From Staphylococcus sp. IVB6181 (lineage in GTDB: Bacteria > Bacillota > Bacilli > Staphylococcales > Staphylococcaceae): a DNA stretch of 64,000 bases. The DNA lies in assembly GCF_025561445.1 (NCBI RefSeq), contig NZ_CP095096.1:62001-126000 (forward strand). Direction: 5' to 3'. Shown here in pieces: positions 1 through 9,071 of the stretch (its first letter is position 1; every line of letters begins with the position of its first letter). Under the pieces are notes generated by a model, which saw only the letters and a list, made by a program, of their open reading frames with translations, made no database searches and was not told where the DNA came from. A program made the position numbers and the translations under genes.

Positions 1-1351
1 CTTGTCCGATTTGATGTGCATCTTTCGCAATGGATTTAATAAAGTCGCGTGTAGCTTTATTTTCGTTGACTGCGAAATCACCAGACTGTTCTGAGCGGTT
101 TGATACATTAGGCAACAATTGGAAGGTCGCAGTTGTTCTGAGGTTCGAACGTCTCAAATCACCTTCAAACGATTGTGCAGGTTTTTGTTTATGTTTCCTC
201 TCTGATTGAGAAGGCAATTGCGGGTTTTTATGATTTTCTTTCGACTGTTTTGAAGATGCTTGTGGCGATTTGGATTGTTGAGGTGTCTTAGGCTGTGCTT
301 GTTTTTCTTTTTGCGCATCATAATCTGCTTTGCTTTGTTTCGCATCTTCACTGTATTGATCTAGTATCGATTCTAAGACACGGTCATCTGCTTGTGATTC
401 TGACTCAGGTGCTTTTGTGTCTTCTTGAGTATCTTGCGTTGTATCACTCTCTGATGAAGTGCCTGTATCAGTACCATCATTATCCGGTGTTTCGGTTGGA
501 TTGGATTCTGAAGGTTCTTGTGTATCTTTATCTATAGTTGCTGAATCATCAGCAGCGTTGGAACCGGCTTCGTCTAGTTGCTGGAGAATGTCATTGTCAT
601 CTTGTGAGACATCCGGTGAAGTTTCAGAGTCAGCGTTGTTATTTTGTGTATTAGAGTCTTGTGTCTCATTAGAGGATTCAGATACATCGTTGTTGTCTGT
701 ATCAGTTTCAGGCGCTGGTGTATCAGAATCGGTATCTGGTTGGGATGCTGTTTCATCTTCTGATGGCTGTACTGGTGTTGTTTGATTGTTGGTATCTTCA
801 TTCATGAAGAAAGTTTCATTAGAACCATTGGGTGCTGGGTTAGACGTTGTTTCCTGTTTGGTTGAAGGCGCTTGGTCTGTTTCATTTTGGCTGCTTTGGA
901 AGAAGCGGCTGAACCAACTATGGAAACGATGATTGTTTGTACGTTGTTCTGCTGGTTTAAAGAAGTCTAACGTATATTTATCATAATCGCTTGTAGGTGT
1001 ATCAGTGTTAGTTGATGGTTTTGTCGTGTTTTTTTCTTGTGCATTGTCCGCAGCTTTTTGTGCTGACGCTGTTTCATCATGTGTGGACGCTTTAGATTTT
1101 GGTTCTGTTGTTTTAGATGATCCTTTTTCTATGTCATCATCATTTTCAGAAGAAGCAGCTTTTGAGTCATCTGCTTTATCTTCTGTATGTGAAGTGTCCG
1201 ATGATTTTGGTGTGCTGCTTTTCGAATCCTCTTGTGAAACATCAGGTGCAGTGATTTCATCTGAAGCCGCTGTGCTGATATTATTCAAGGGGAAAGATGG
1301 AAGGAGTAATGAAGTCGAAAGCATACAGACGAATAATTTTTGTTTCTTCAT
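1..1351 (-). CDS. Secreted cell-wall hydrolase (autolysin), N-terminal part, runs off the window
   Basis: The frame is open without a stop from the ATG at 1351 to the window edge (450 codons). A GAGGT ribosome site precedes the ATG. Residues 1 to about 28 form a signal peptide (lysines, then a hydrophobic stretch ending in STAAS). Residues about 30-390 are a low-complexity Asp/Ser/Thr/Glu/Gln-rich region. From about residue 391 a conserved FEGDLRRSNL segment begins, followed by ATRDFIKSIAKDAHQIGQ at 433-450, which matches the start of glucosaminidase (PF01832) domains of staphylococcal autolysins. The catalytic residues lie outside the window. As I recall it, S. aureus has an autolysin with glucosaminidase and CHAP domains next to the Pip protein, the same arrangement as here. 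The exact bond cleaved cannot be read from this part. Confidence 0.8.
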   Translation of the reverse strand, partial: MKKQKLFVCMLSTSLLLPSFPLNNISTAASDEITAPDVSQEDSKSSTPKSSDTSHTEDKADDSKAASSENDDDIEKGSSKTTEPKSKASTHDETASAQKAADNAQEKNTTKPSTNTDTPTSDYDKYTLDFFKPAEQRTNNHRFHSWFSRFFQSSQNETDQAPSTKQETTSNPAPNGSNETFFMNEDTNNQTTPVQPSEDETASQPDTDSDTPAPETDTDNNDVSESSNETQDSNTQNNNADSETSPDVSQDDNDILQQLDEAGSNAADDSATIDKDTQEPSESNPTETPDNDGTDTGTSSESDTTQDTQEDTKAPESESQADDRVLESILDQYSEDAKQSKADYDAQKEKQAQPKTPQQSKSPQASSKQSKENHKNPQLPSQSERKHKQKPAQSFEGDLRRSNLRTTATFQLLPNVSNRSEQSGDFAVNENKATRDFIKSIAKDAHQIGQ

Positions 1352-1434
1352 GAAAATACCTCGCTTAAATATTATACTTTACTATGTACAAACTATCGTT
1401 TGACTTGGTACACTGGTTACAGTCTTATGGTAAG

Positions 1435-1464
1435 TTGACACCGATTAACTATTTGAGATATACC
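1435..1464 (+). promoter_or_regulatory. Candidate promoter for the YhgE/Pip gene
   Basis: TTGACA at 1435-1440 and TATACC at 1459-1464 are 18 bp apart, about 100 bp before the gene at 1565. The -35 is a perfect consensus and the -10 is weaker. No other promoter stands out in the 213-bp gap. Confidence 0.4.
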
Positions 1465-1564
1465 CTTTCTAATGAAGCCATTATATCAATTTATACAAAA
1501 TAAACAAATAGTGAATTTGAATTAATGTTAGGTTTAAAATAGATACAATTTTAGAGGTGTATAA

Positions 1565-4387
1565 ATGAAGAATGCAATCCAGCTGTTTCTGATGGATTTA
1601 AAGAAAATCATTAAAAACCCAGGTGTGCTGGTGATTTTAGGCGGTATCGCCATACTGCCGTCTTTTTATGCATGGTTTAACTTGGATGCGACTTGGGATC
1701 CGTACGGAAACACAAAAAATATAAAAATTGCTGTGGTTAATGAGGATAAAGGAGATAAAGTCAAAGGCAAACAGATTAACGTAGGCGACACCATTGTCGA
1801 TACCTTAAAGAAAGATGATCACTTTGACTGGGAATTTGTCAGCCGGAAGAAAGCTGACCATGACTTGAGGATGGGTAAATATTACGCTGCGATGTACATA
1901 CCTGATAAGTTCACCCATCAAATTACAGGAACATTGAGAAAAGACCCTCAACAAGCAGATGTAGAATATAAAGTGAACCAAAAACTGAACGCAATTGCGC
2001 CTAAAATGACAGATGCAGGTACCAGTGCCATTGTCCAAAAGGCGAATGAGAAGTTTAATGAGACCGTCACAAAAGCCTTGTTAGACGAAGCCAACCGCTT
2101 AGGTATCAAACTGGAAAAAGAAATACCGACGATTAACAAGATTAAAAAAGCAGTCGGAACAGCCAACGATTCTATACCGAAAATCAATGAGTTCGCAAAG
2201 AAAATCTTATACTTGGATCAAAACCAAAATCAGCTTGATGGCTACGCTGATAAGTTCAGAGGTTTAGACAACTATAAAGGCGATGTCTTAGATGCGGTTG
2301 ATAAATTAAACCGAGTGAATGCGGCAGTACCGGCATTGAATGAGAAAGCAAAACTGATTCTCGCACTGAATGAATACTTGCCGAATATAGAACGCGCTTT
2401 AAATATTGCATCGAATGACGTACCGCAAGCCTTCCCGCGCATTAACCGCGGTGTCGATATTGCGAGCGAAGGGGTTGAGACAGGCAAACAAGGTCTCAAT
2501 GAAGCACAAGGTTACTTATCAGCTGTAGAGCAACGTGTCGGCAGTTATCAAGAAGTGCTGGATAATGCACAAAACGTGAACCAAAATGTAAATCAAAACT
2601 TGCAAGAACGTGCTGATACAGCACCGCAAAGCATGTCTGCATCAAGAAATTATCAAACTGCTCAAATGAGTACGAACGATAATTCCAGCAACGATACATT
2701 CAATCAAAATGATGTCAGTGCAATGGAATCGTCTCTCTCAACTGCATTGTTATCATTATCCAAACAGGCAGAGCAGCAAGCAGAAAGCAGTCAAAAAGAT
2801 CTCAATGCGATGGAAAATATCACGTATGGTATTTTAGCTTCTGATCAGCCTAAAGACTTTAAAGGACCTTTAGACAATATGACAGAACGTCTTGAAGTGA
2901 CAAGCAAGACTAACCAGCAGCTGATTGATATTCTTTCAGAGTTAGAAGAAAGAGAACATGTGGATTTATCTCAAGAGATACAAGCGTTAGAAGCCGCAAA
3001 CAACAGAGTCAATCACTTGATTAAGAAACAAAACCAATTAAGAGATGCCTTAGCGAACGGCAGTTCAGGTAAAATCGAAGCGGTGGATTTATTAAAAGAA
3101 TTGCCGCGTGTGGATAGTGCATTAAGCGACTGGAGAAATTATATCCGCTCTGATTTGAATCAACGTCTCATCAATGTCTCTAATGAAATTATGTCAGTGT
3201 TGAATGAAGGCGAAACAAAACTATCTGCAGTACAGTCTAAACTGAATACGATTCATCAAGTTATCGATGAAGGACAATCTATCTTAAATATTGCCGGCGA
3301 TAGAATCGACACGATTCAAAGTGCATTGCCGGGACTTGAACAACGTTATATGGATGCGATGGCAGTTGCACAGCACTACTATCCAGAGTTCAAGCAAGGT
3401 GTAGAACGCGCAGCATCATTTATCAGAAACGACTTGCCTGAGTTGGAACAGCAGCTGGCAGATACAACTGCAACGGTAAACCAAAATGTACCGACATTGT
3501 TTAGCCGTTATGATCGTTTAGTGGACTTGCTGAATGAGAATCAGCCGCAAGCTAAAGAAGACTTGCATAACTTAGCAGAATTTATCCGTCATGATTTGCC
3601 TGATATCGAGAAGGATATCGCAAAAGCCAATAAACTCTTTAATGAAATTGAAGATGATGACGCAGTAGATAAAATGGTGGATTTACTGAAAAATGACTTG
3701 AAGAAACAAGCAGATGTCATCGCCAACCCGATTAATATTAAAGAGAAAGATATTTTCCCTGTTAAAGATTATGGTTCCGCAAGTACACCATTCTATACAG
3801 CACTTGCGATTTGGGTGGGAGCATTGCTGATGGTGAGCTTGCTTACGACAGATAACAAGCACACTGCCATGACGCAGCAGCTCACAACGAGAGAGACATA
3901 TATTGGCAAGATGGGACTGTTCTACCTTATCGGTATTATTCAATCCTTGATTGTGTCTATCGGGGACTTGATTATCTTGAAAGCACAAGTGGAACACGTT
4001 GGATGGTTTATCGGACTTTCAGTCCTTTCATCACTCGTGTTCGTATCGATTGTGTACACCTTGGTGTCATTACTCGGCAACCCAGGGAAAGCCATTGCGA
4101 TTATTATGTTAGTCCTGCAGATCGCAGGCGGCGGAGGTACATTCCCGATTGAAGTCACGCCGGAGTTCTTCCAAATGATACATCCGTTTATGCCGTTTTC
4201 GTATGCGATTGATGCGATGAGAGAAGCGGTCGGAGGTTATGTACCTGAAATCTTAACGAAGAAGGTTATATTCTTATCCTTATTCGGTATCGGCTTCTTG
4301 TTAATCGGTATTATCTTTAAACCGATGATTGATCCTGTGATGAGAAAAGTAGCAGAAAAAGCTGAGAAAAGTGATGTTATGGAATAA
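1565..4387 (+). CDS. YhgE/Pip family membrane protein (phage infection protein homologue)
   Basis: 940 residues with the topology of this family: one membrane helix near the N-terminus (about 17-38, including PGVLVILGGIAILPSFYAWF), a very long hydrophilic, largely helical extracellular region (about 40-735) with many Asn/Gln/Leu heptads, and five C-terminal membrane helices (about 745-920) resembling ABC-2-type permeases. The lactococcal member Pip is needed for infection by some phages; B. subtilis YhgE/YueB relatives are similar. In other Gram-positives related proteins are tied to type VII secretion, but no type VII gene is visible here. The ATG has AGAGGTG upstream. It is divergent from the autolysin gene, and a hairpin follows the stop. 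The physiological substrate is unknown. Confidence 0.9.
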   Translation: MKNAIQLFLMDLKKIIKNPGVLVILGGIAILPSFYAWFNLDATWDPYGNTKNIKIAVVNEDKGDKVKGKQINVGDTIVDTLKKDDHFDWEFVSRKKADHDLRMGKYYAAMYIPDKFTHQITGTLRKDPQQADVEYKVNQKLNAIAPKMTDAGTSAIVQKANEKFNETVTKALLDEANRLGIKLEKEIPTINKIKKAVGTANDSIPKINEFAKKILYLDQNQNQLDGYADKFRGLDNYKGDVLDAVDKLNRVNAAVPALNEKAKLILALNEYLPNIERALNIASNDVPQAFPRINRGVDIASEGVETGKQGLNEAQGYLSAVEQRVGSYQEVLDNAQNVNQNVNQNLQERADTAPQSMSASRNYQTAQMSTNDNSSNDTFNQNDVSAMESSLSTALLSLSKQAEQQAESSQKDLNAMENITYGILASDQPKDFKGPLDNMTERLEVTSKTNQQLIDILSELEEREHVDLSQEIQALEAANNRVNHLIKKQNQLRDALANGSSGKIEAVDLLKELPRVDSALSDWRNYIRSDLNQRLINVSNEIMSVLNEGETKLSAVQSKLNTIHQVIDEGQSILNIAGDRIDTIQSALPGLEQRYMDAMAVAQHYYPEFKQGVERAASFIRNDLPELEQQLADTTATVNQNVPTLFSRYDRLVDLLNENQPQAKEDLHNLAEFIRHDLPDIEKDIAKANKLFNEIEDDDAVDKMVDLLKNDLKKQADVIANPINIKEKDIFPVKDYGSASTPFYTALAIWVGALLMVSLLTTDNKHTAMTQQLTTRETYIGKMGLFYLIGIIQSLIVSIGDLIILKAQVEHVGWFIGLSVLSSLVFVSIVYTLVSLLGNPGKAIAIIMLVLQIAGGGGTFPIEVTPEFFQMIHPFMPFSYAIDAMREAVGGYVPEILTKKVIFLSLFGIGFLLIGIIFKPMIDPVMRKVAEKAEKSDVME

Positions 4388-4401
4388 GGTTGATATCAAA
4401 G

Positions 4402-4428
4402 GAGTCTGGGTCAAACCAGGCTCTTTTT
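4402..4428 (+). terminator. Rho-independent terminator after YhgE/Pip gene
   Basis: GAGTCTGG and CCAGGCTC pair (one G-U) around a GTCAAA loop, followed by TTTTT. It lies 14 bp after the stop codon. Confidence 0.8.
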
Positions 4429-4498
4429 GATTGCGTAAAATACCTAAATTAAGATGTAAACTACATGAGAATTAACAAATAATTTACTAAAAATTAAT

Positions 4499-4528
4499 TT
4501 GAGTTGCTTAACGCTATCTGTGTATAAT
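4499..4528 (+). promoter_or_regulatory. SigA-type promoter of the DUF805 gene
   Basis: TTGAGT at 4499-4504, an 18-bp spacer and a perfect TATAAT at 4523-4528, 30 bp before the chosen ATG. This placement also argues against the upstream TTG at 4499 as a start codon, because it would lie in the promoter. Confidence 0.7.
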
Positions 4529-4558
4529 GTTACTAAAGTAATGGGAGAGGAGCGCGTT

Positions 4559-5077
4559 ATGAACCAATCTGAAAATCAAATCATTAAAAGTTATAAAGAA
4601 TTTTGGACACGTTTTGTCGATGTAAAAGGACGTTCTCATCGTCCAGACTATTGGCATCCGTTTTGGATTAACATGGTCATTTCAACTATCTTAGGGGTAC
4701 TTTCAGGCGGAATATTAAGTTCTATCTTCGGTCTTGCGATTATGATTCCATCATTTACAGTGATGGTAAGACGCTTGCATGATACCAACCGTTCTATGTT
4801 ATTTGCGATTATTTCATATGTCAGCGGTATTATTGTGATGGTTGCAATGTTTATATTCTTCTTCGGCGCGATTTTAGCAGCCAACGACAGCAGCGGCGCA
4901 GCATTAAGCATATTATTCATTTTAGGTGTGCTAGGCTTTATTGCGGCAATTGCGATTTCTATCTACGTTATCTATTTATTGGTACTGCCTGGGGATCAAG
5001 CACCGAATAACTATGGCAGCGGCGGCAGTAACCAAACATTGCCAGAAGAATCTGTGCAGCATGAAGTTCAAATTTAA
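4559..5077 (+). CDS. DUF805 family small membrane protein
   Basis: 172 residues. The N-terminal hydrophilic part has the DUF805 signature (KEFWTRFVDVKGRSHRPDYW), followed by hydrophobic helices and, between them, the family motif VRRLHDTNRS. The C-terminus ends in a glycine-rich tail (LPGDQAPNNYGSGG), also typical of the family. The ATG at 4559 is preceded by GGGAGAGG at good spacing; an upstream TTG in the same frame lies in the promoter and is rejected. The family has no established biochemical function. S. aureus has a DUF805 gene at the equivalent place beside its Pip homologue, as I recall. Confidence 0.85.
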   Translation: MNQSENQIIKSYKEFWTRFVDVKGRSHRPDYWHPFWINMVISTILGVLSGGILSSIFGLAIMIPSFTVMVRRLHDTNRSMLFAIISYVSGIIVMVAMFIFFFGAILAANDSSGAALSILFILGVLGFIAAIAISIYVIYLLVLPGDQAPNNYGSGGSNQTLPEESVQHEVQI

Positions 5078-5104
5078 TCAGTTGAAATTCTAATATATTA
5101 ATAA

Positions 5105-5150
5105 AAGGCAGCTTACCAAGCTCAAAGAGCAGGTAGGCTGCCTGATTTTG
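5105..5150. terminator. Bidirectional terminator between DUF805 and SDR genes
   Basis: An 11-bp stem GGCAGCTTACC / GGTAGGCTGCC (one G-U) with a purine-rich loop; ATTTTGT follows on the plus side and TTTTATT on the minus side, between convergent genes. Confidence 0.7.
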
Positions 5151-5196
5151 TCATACAAGAATAATTGAGTATAAGTACTTGTGCTATGTTATGCAT

Positions 5197-5931
5197 TTAC
5201 AACGCTGTGATACCGCCATCAATCACAAATTCTGAACCTGTAGAATAAGATGCTTCATCAGAAGCTAAGAAACAAACAAGGTTAGAAACTTCTTCAGGTT
5301 GTGCAATACGGCGCATAGGAATAGATTTCTCAAAACGCTGTACGGCTTCTTTTACATCTTCTTGTTCTAACATTGGTGTTTGAATGACACCAGGGTGAAC
5401 GGAATTAACTCGAATATTAAATGGTGACAAAGCGCTTGCGGCAGCTTTTGTCATACCTCTGACCGCAAATTTAGTGTCCGTATAGCCGATTGCACCGCCG
5501 ACTAGTCCGTTCATAGAAGAGATATTAATAATAGAACCATTTTCTTGCTGCTTCATAACACGAGACACGGTTTTAATACCTAGAAATACTGAAACTTGGT
5601 TGATATTCACAATTTTCATATAGTCTTCTAATGAGAGTTCTTCAATAGATTGATTATAAGTAATACCTGCATTATTCACTAAAACATCGATTTTATCCCA
5701 CTGTTTCAATACCTGATCAACAACACGTTCCCAGTCTTCTTGTTTTGTGACATCATGTTTGATAAACAGGGCTTGTTCCCCTAAAGCTTCTGATGTTTTT
5801 TGTCCTTTTTCCTCATTGATATCAGTAATCACAACTTTAGCACCTTCTGCTATTGCTTTCTTGGCATGTACTTCTCCCATACCTTGAGCACCGCCTGTAA
5901 TAATCATAACTTTGTCTGTAAGTCTTCCCAT
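5197..5931 (-). CDS. Short-chain dehydrogenase/reductase (SDR)
   Basis: 244 residues, the normal length for a classical SDR. The cofactor motif TGGAQGMG is at about 12-19, NNAG at about 87-90, and the catalytic Ser-Tyr-Lys set is seen as ISSM followed by YTDTK. An acidic residue (TDINEEKG) after beta-2 suggests NAD(H). The C-terminus SEFVIDGG is typical. The substrate cannot be assigned; steroid, acetoin/diacetyl and glucose dehydrogenases share this pattern. AAAGGAAG lies upstream of the ATG. It is downstream of and co-directional with the LysR gene at 6014-6940 (82-bp gap). Confidence 0.85.
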   Translation of the reverse strand: MGRLTDKVMIITGGAQGMGEVHAKKAIAEGAKVVITDINEEKGQKTSEALGEQALFIKHDVTKQEDWERVVDQVLKQWDKIDVLVNNAGITYNQSIEELSLEDYMKIVNINQVSVFLGIKTVSRVMKQQENGSIINISSMNGLVGGAIGYTDTKFAVRGMTKAAASALSPFNIRVNSVHPGVIQTPMLEQEDVKEAVQRFEKSIPMRRIAQPEEVSNLVCFLASDEASYSTGSEFVIDGGITAL

Positions 5932-6013
5932 ATAGAACTTCCTTTCTGTATTATGTTCTCACTATAAGTGTAAACTTCTAACTCAGCGAGTTCTAATGAA
6001 AAGGTTTACATAA

Positions 6014-6940
6014 TCAGGTTGATTCAGAGTTGAAATCTGTCGTAAAGGATTGAATAGCTGTGTCAATAAAACGTCTTGAAGCTTTAGTGAGTTTTCTGTT
6101 TTTAGGGTAAGCAATAGCAACCGTATTATTGTATTCTTGAATATCGAGCTTGAAGTAATAGGCACTTTTATGAATGTTGTTGTTTTTAACACTTTCAGGT
6201 ACAAGGGTAATACCTAAACCTTCACTCGCAAGTTTTAATGCATTGTCGATACTCATGGTTTCCATAACGATATGCGGTTCAATGTTGTAAGTATTAAAGA
6301 AATGATTCATGACTTTTCTTAATGTCATATCAGATTTCAGCACGATAAACTTTTGGCGATTTAAATCGCTGTAAGAAAATGAAAATTGATAATCTAGTGT
6401 TTTAATATTTTTGGTGAACATATAATCGTTTGGAATCAATAGGTAGATAGGTTCCTTATACAGTACTTCATAGTCGATATTTTCGTTATCAATGGGAAGA
6501 ATCGTAAGGCTCAAATCAATTTCATGCTGTTCTAATAGTTTTTCGATTTGTTTTGCATTGTCTTCAATCAGCTTAACGTCGATACCCGGATTCATTTTGA
6601 TGAATTTCGGCAAGATATTATATAAATTATGGGATGCAAGTATTGGATTGACACCGATTTTAAGGCGTCCTCTCTTCAGGTTTGAAATCTCTTGGAGTTC
6701 ATTCTCCATTTGATGGAAAAGCTGTTGCATTTGTTCGAGATAAGAGAGATAACGTTCACCAGCATAAGTTAAAGTAATAGGTGTATTTGTGCGGTCGATC
6801 AGCTGCACGCCTGCTTCTTCAATATCTTTAACAAACTTGCTTAAATAGGGCTGTGAAATGAAGAGTTGTTTTGCGGCATGAGAAATACTGCCATAAGCAG
6901 CAATCGCTTCTAAATATTGTTTTGCATTTTCTTTATACAT
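6014..6940 (-). CDS. LysR family transcriptional regulator
   Basis: 308 residues. The winged HTH is at about 1-60 (YLEAIAAYGSISHAAKQLFISQPYLSKFVKDIE in two parts, with the usual ALA/S-SQ-LS spacing), followed by the linker helix and a periplasmic-binding-like effector domain (about 90-295). It lies between two SDR genes and is divergent from the one at 7111. A 20-bp inverted repeat at 6973-6992 lies 32 bp before its start and is a natural operator, so control of the divergent SDR and of itself is the simplest inference. The effector is unknown. Confidence 0.9.
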   Translation of the reverse strand: MYKENAKQYLEAIAAYGSISHAAKQLFISQPYLSKFVKDIEEAGVQLIDRTNTPITLTYAGERYLSYLEQMQQLFHQMENELQEISNLKRGRLKIGVNPILASHNLYNILPKFIKMNPGIDVKLIEDNAKQIEKLLEQHEIDLSLTILPIDNENIDYEVLYKEPIYLLIPNDYMFTKNIKTLDYQFSFSYSDLNRQKFIVLKSDMTLRKVMNHFFNTYNIEPHIVMETMSIDNALKLASEGLGITLVPESVKNNNIHKSAYYFKLDIQEYNNTVAIAYPKNRKLTKASRRFIDTAIQSFTTDFNSEST

Positions 6941-6972
6941 ACGACCACTTCCTAACCAATGATTGATGTCTA

Positions 6973-6992
6973 CTATAACTAAATTGTTATAG
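6973..6992. promoter_or_regulatory. Likely LysR operator
   Basis: Perfect inverted repeat CTATAAC-TAAATT-GTTATAG in the divergent LysR/SDR region, close to the LysR start. Its size and T-rich/A-rich arms fit LysR-type T-N11-A sites. Confidence 0.55.
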
Positions 6993-7110
6993 ATTTGATA
7001 GTTAAAAGCGTATTGTACAAATCAGCATACACAAGAGAGAATAGAGATGTAACGAAGACCAAATAACGTATTAACTTTCAGATAAATATAAAAACAAGGA
7101 GAATGGATTT

Positions 7111-7866
7111 ATGACAAAAAATGTAATTATTACAGGGGCAGCACAAGGTATCGGTTATGCTATTGCTAAAGCTTTTGATAGCGAAGGTTACCGTGTCTTT
7201 ATATTAGATATGAGTCAGGAAAAAGCAAAAGAAGCGGCAGACAGCTTAAAAGAAGGTCACGCTTATACTGTAGATGTAACGAATGAAACACATGTCGAAA
7301 ATGCAGTTAAAGATATTAATGCTAATTACGGCTCTATTGATGTGCTTGTTAATAATGCAGGTATTCAATATATTTCCGCAACAGAGGACTTCCCATTAGA
7401 ACAATGGAATAAAGTACTGGGTGTCATTCAAACAGGCACATTCTTAATGACAAAACATGTATTGCCGTTTATGAAACAACAAAAACAAGGGCGTATCATT
7501 GTTATTTCATCTGCACATGGTGAAAATGCAGACCCATACAAATCAGCTTATGTCGCTTCAAAATTTGCTCAAATCGGCTTTACAAAATCTGTCGCATTGG
7601 AAACAGTTGATGACGGTATTACAGTCAATGCAGTCTTACCAGGACCTGTCCGCACTGCACTTATCGAAAATCAATTAGCAAAACTAGCTGAACAAGATCA
7701 ATCTACAGAACAAGAAGCCATGGAAAAACACATTACAGGCAAAATGCCTATGAACCGTTTATTAGAACCAGAAGAAATTGCGGATACAGTTGTCTTTTTA
7801 GCTTCTGATAAAGCTTCTGCCATCACTGGAGAAACAATCAGTGTATCAGGCGGTATGAACGCATAA
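7111..7866 (+). CDS. SDR oxidoreductase, 3-hydroxybutyrate/acetoin dehydrogenase-like
   Basis: 251 residues with TGAAQGIG at the N-terminus, NNAG, a catalytic Ser (VISSAHG) and YVASK, and the C-terminal TGETISVSGG. The long insertion before the C-terminus (about 185-215, rich in Glu/Gln) and the PGPVRT motif are most like 3-hydroxybutyrate dehydrogenases, though a diacetyl/acetoin reductase role is possible. The start has AAGGAG upstream. It is followed after 28 bp by a lipocalin-like gene and is divergent from the LysR gene, which probably regulates it. Confidence 0.8.
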   Translation: MTKNVIITGAAQGIGYAIAKAFDSEGYRVFILDMSQEKAKEAADSLKEGHAYTVDVTNETHVENAVKDINANYGSIDVLVNNAGIQYISATEDFPLEQWNKVLGVIQTGTFLMTKHVLPFMKQQKQGRIIVISSAHGENADPYKSAYVASKFAQIGFTKSVALETVDDGITVNAVLPGPVRTALIENQLAKLAEQDQSTEQEAMEKHITGKMPMNRLLEPEEIADTVVFLASDKASAITGETISVSGGMNA

Positions 7867-7894
7867 TTGAGTTTATAAAAGGAGAAATGTATTG

Positions 7895-8317
7895 ATGTCA
7901 CAACTTATGGAACAACTTATAGGAACATGGAAATTAGTTAAATATCAAGATGTTGCTGAAGATGGAAGTATTTATTATCCATTTGGCGAAGATGCAACAG
8001 GGTTTATTATGTATAACCCTGATGGTTATATGTCAGCGCAATTAATGAAACAAGGCAGACCTGCTTATGCTTCAGGCGACCTTCATAAAGGTACAACAGA
8101 AGAAATGGCAACAGCAGCTGAAGGCTATCTTGCTTATGCAGGCAACTTTGAAATAGACGAAGCACATTCAACCATTTACCATACTATGTTAGTAAGTATG
8201 AATCCGACATGGTTAGGTGATACACAGCCGCGTGAATTCTCACTTGAGGATGATATCCTGACTATCGTGAATGGTAATAATCGTAACCAAAAACTTGTGT
8301 GGCAACGTGTGAAGTAA
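7895..8317 (+). CDS. Lipocalin-like domain protein
   Basis: 140 residues from the ATG at 7895 (AAAGGAG 10 bp upstream; a TTG immediately before is less likely). It shows the features of the Lipocalin_5-type family: the start LIGTWKLVKYQ, the YNPDGYMSAQL strand, and the end LVWQRVK. This is a small beta-barrel family found near SDR genes in many bacteria, so a ligand-binding or accessory role to the dehydrogenase is plausible but unproven. No signal peptide is present, so it is cytoplasmic. It is probably cotranscribed with the SDR. Confidence 0.8.
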   Translation: MSQLMEQLIGTWKLVKYQDVAEDGSIYYPFGEDATGFIMYNPDGYMSAQLMKQGRPAYASGDLHKGTTEEMATAAEGYLAYAGNFEIDEAHSTIYHTMLVSMNPTWLGDTQPREFSLEDDILTIVNGNNRNQKLVWQRVK

Positions 8318-8326
8318 ATATCAAGT

Positions 8327-8376
8327 AAAACAGACTGCGTATCTCAAGGGATAAAAAGATACGCAGTCTGTTTTGA
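8327..8376. terminator. Strong bidirectional terminator
   Basis: A 16-bp perfect stem, AAACAGACTGCGTATC with GATACGCAGTCTGTTT, flanked by A and T runs, between the convergent lipocalin-like and YagU-type genes. Confidence 0.85.
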
Positions 8377-8382
8377 TACATA

Positions 8383-8892
8383 TTAAGCTTTCAACGCTTT
8401 ATCTTTATAAATAGCATAGCGTCTGACTAATTCGATTGTCATCATCCAAACAATATGACCGAATAATTCTGATAGATGTTCATGGAAAGGTTGATCCCAA
8501 GGTGCAGGAACGGTTTGAATTAAAGGCATAAGTACAAGGTGGAACCCGATCCAAACGATGATACCGAAGACAGCACCATACCCTGCATAAATCCAGCTGT
8601 ATTTTTTCGCTAAGTAGATATAGATTAAAGCAATAACGATAGAGAAGCTATAATGTACGATAAAGCTGACCCAAGGCAGCATCTGTTCTGAAAATTGGTA
8701 AGTTTGATGTGTAAAATCAGGTGAGAAACCTAATTGTTGAAGCAGTTGTTGAGGGGGATTAGTCGCATTACGCTCTGGTGTACGCGGCGGAAACATGACT
8801 TCCCATCCTAATTTAACAATCCCTGATAATAATCCAGCAATGACTGCTGTATAAATAAATTGCAAAGTGCTTTTGTTACGTGCTTGGTGCAT
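8383..8892 (-). CDS. YagU family inner membrane protein
   Basis: 169 residues from the ATG at 8892, chosen because AAAGGAGGAG lies directly upstream; a longer frame would include this site. About four hydrophobic helices (near 15-30, 75-95, 105-130 and 140-155), and the family motifs GIVKLGWEVMFPPRTPER and AGYGAVFGIIVWIGFH. E. coli YagU is linked to acid resistance, but the role in Firmicutes is not known. It is transcribed toward the lipocalin-like gene and shares its terminator. Confidence 0.8.
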   Translation of the reverse strand: MHQARNKSTLQFIYTAVIAGLLSGIVKLGWEVMFPPRTPERNATNPPQQLLQQLGFSPDFTHQTYQFSEQMLPWVSFIVHYSFSIVIALIYIYLAKKYSWIYAGYGAVFGIIVWIGFHLVLMPLIQTVPAPWDQPFHEHLSELFGHIVWMMTIELVRRYAIYKDKALKA

Positions 8893-9071
8893 GTGATCTC
8901 CTCCTTTTGAATAAGAGTATAATAACATGATTAGATTGCCGGAAATATAATAACTTATAATTATTTTGGAGAATTATGAATTTTATGTGAAATATTGTAC
9001 TTTATCTAAGTATTAGGTATTTCTTATGAAATGGCTTACACTAAATGTAATAACATGAGGAGGCGGTTAGA

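Noticed and set aside
459..785. Long plus-strand frames in the first 1.4 kb
   Set aside because: They are mirror images of the Ser/Asp/Glu-rich autolysin linker on the minus strand, which is open over the whole stretch with a signal peptide and ribosome site.
4499..4558. TTG start extending the DUF805 protein by 20 residues
   Set aside because: It lies in a TTGAGT-TATAAT promoter, and the ATG at 4559 has a proper ribosome site.
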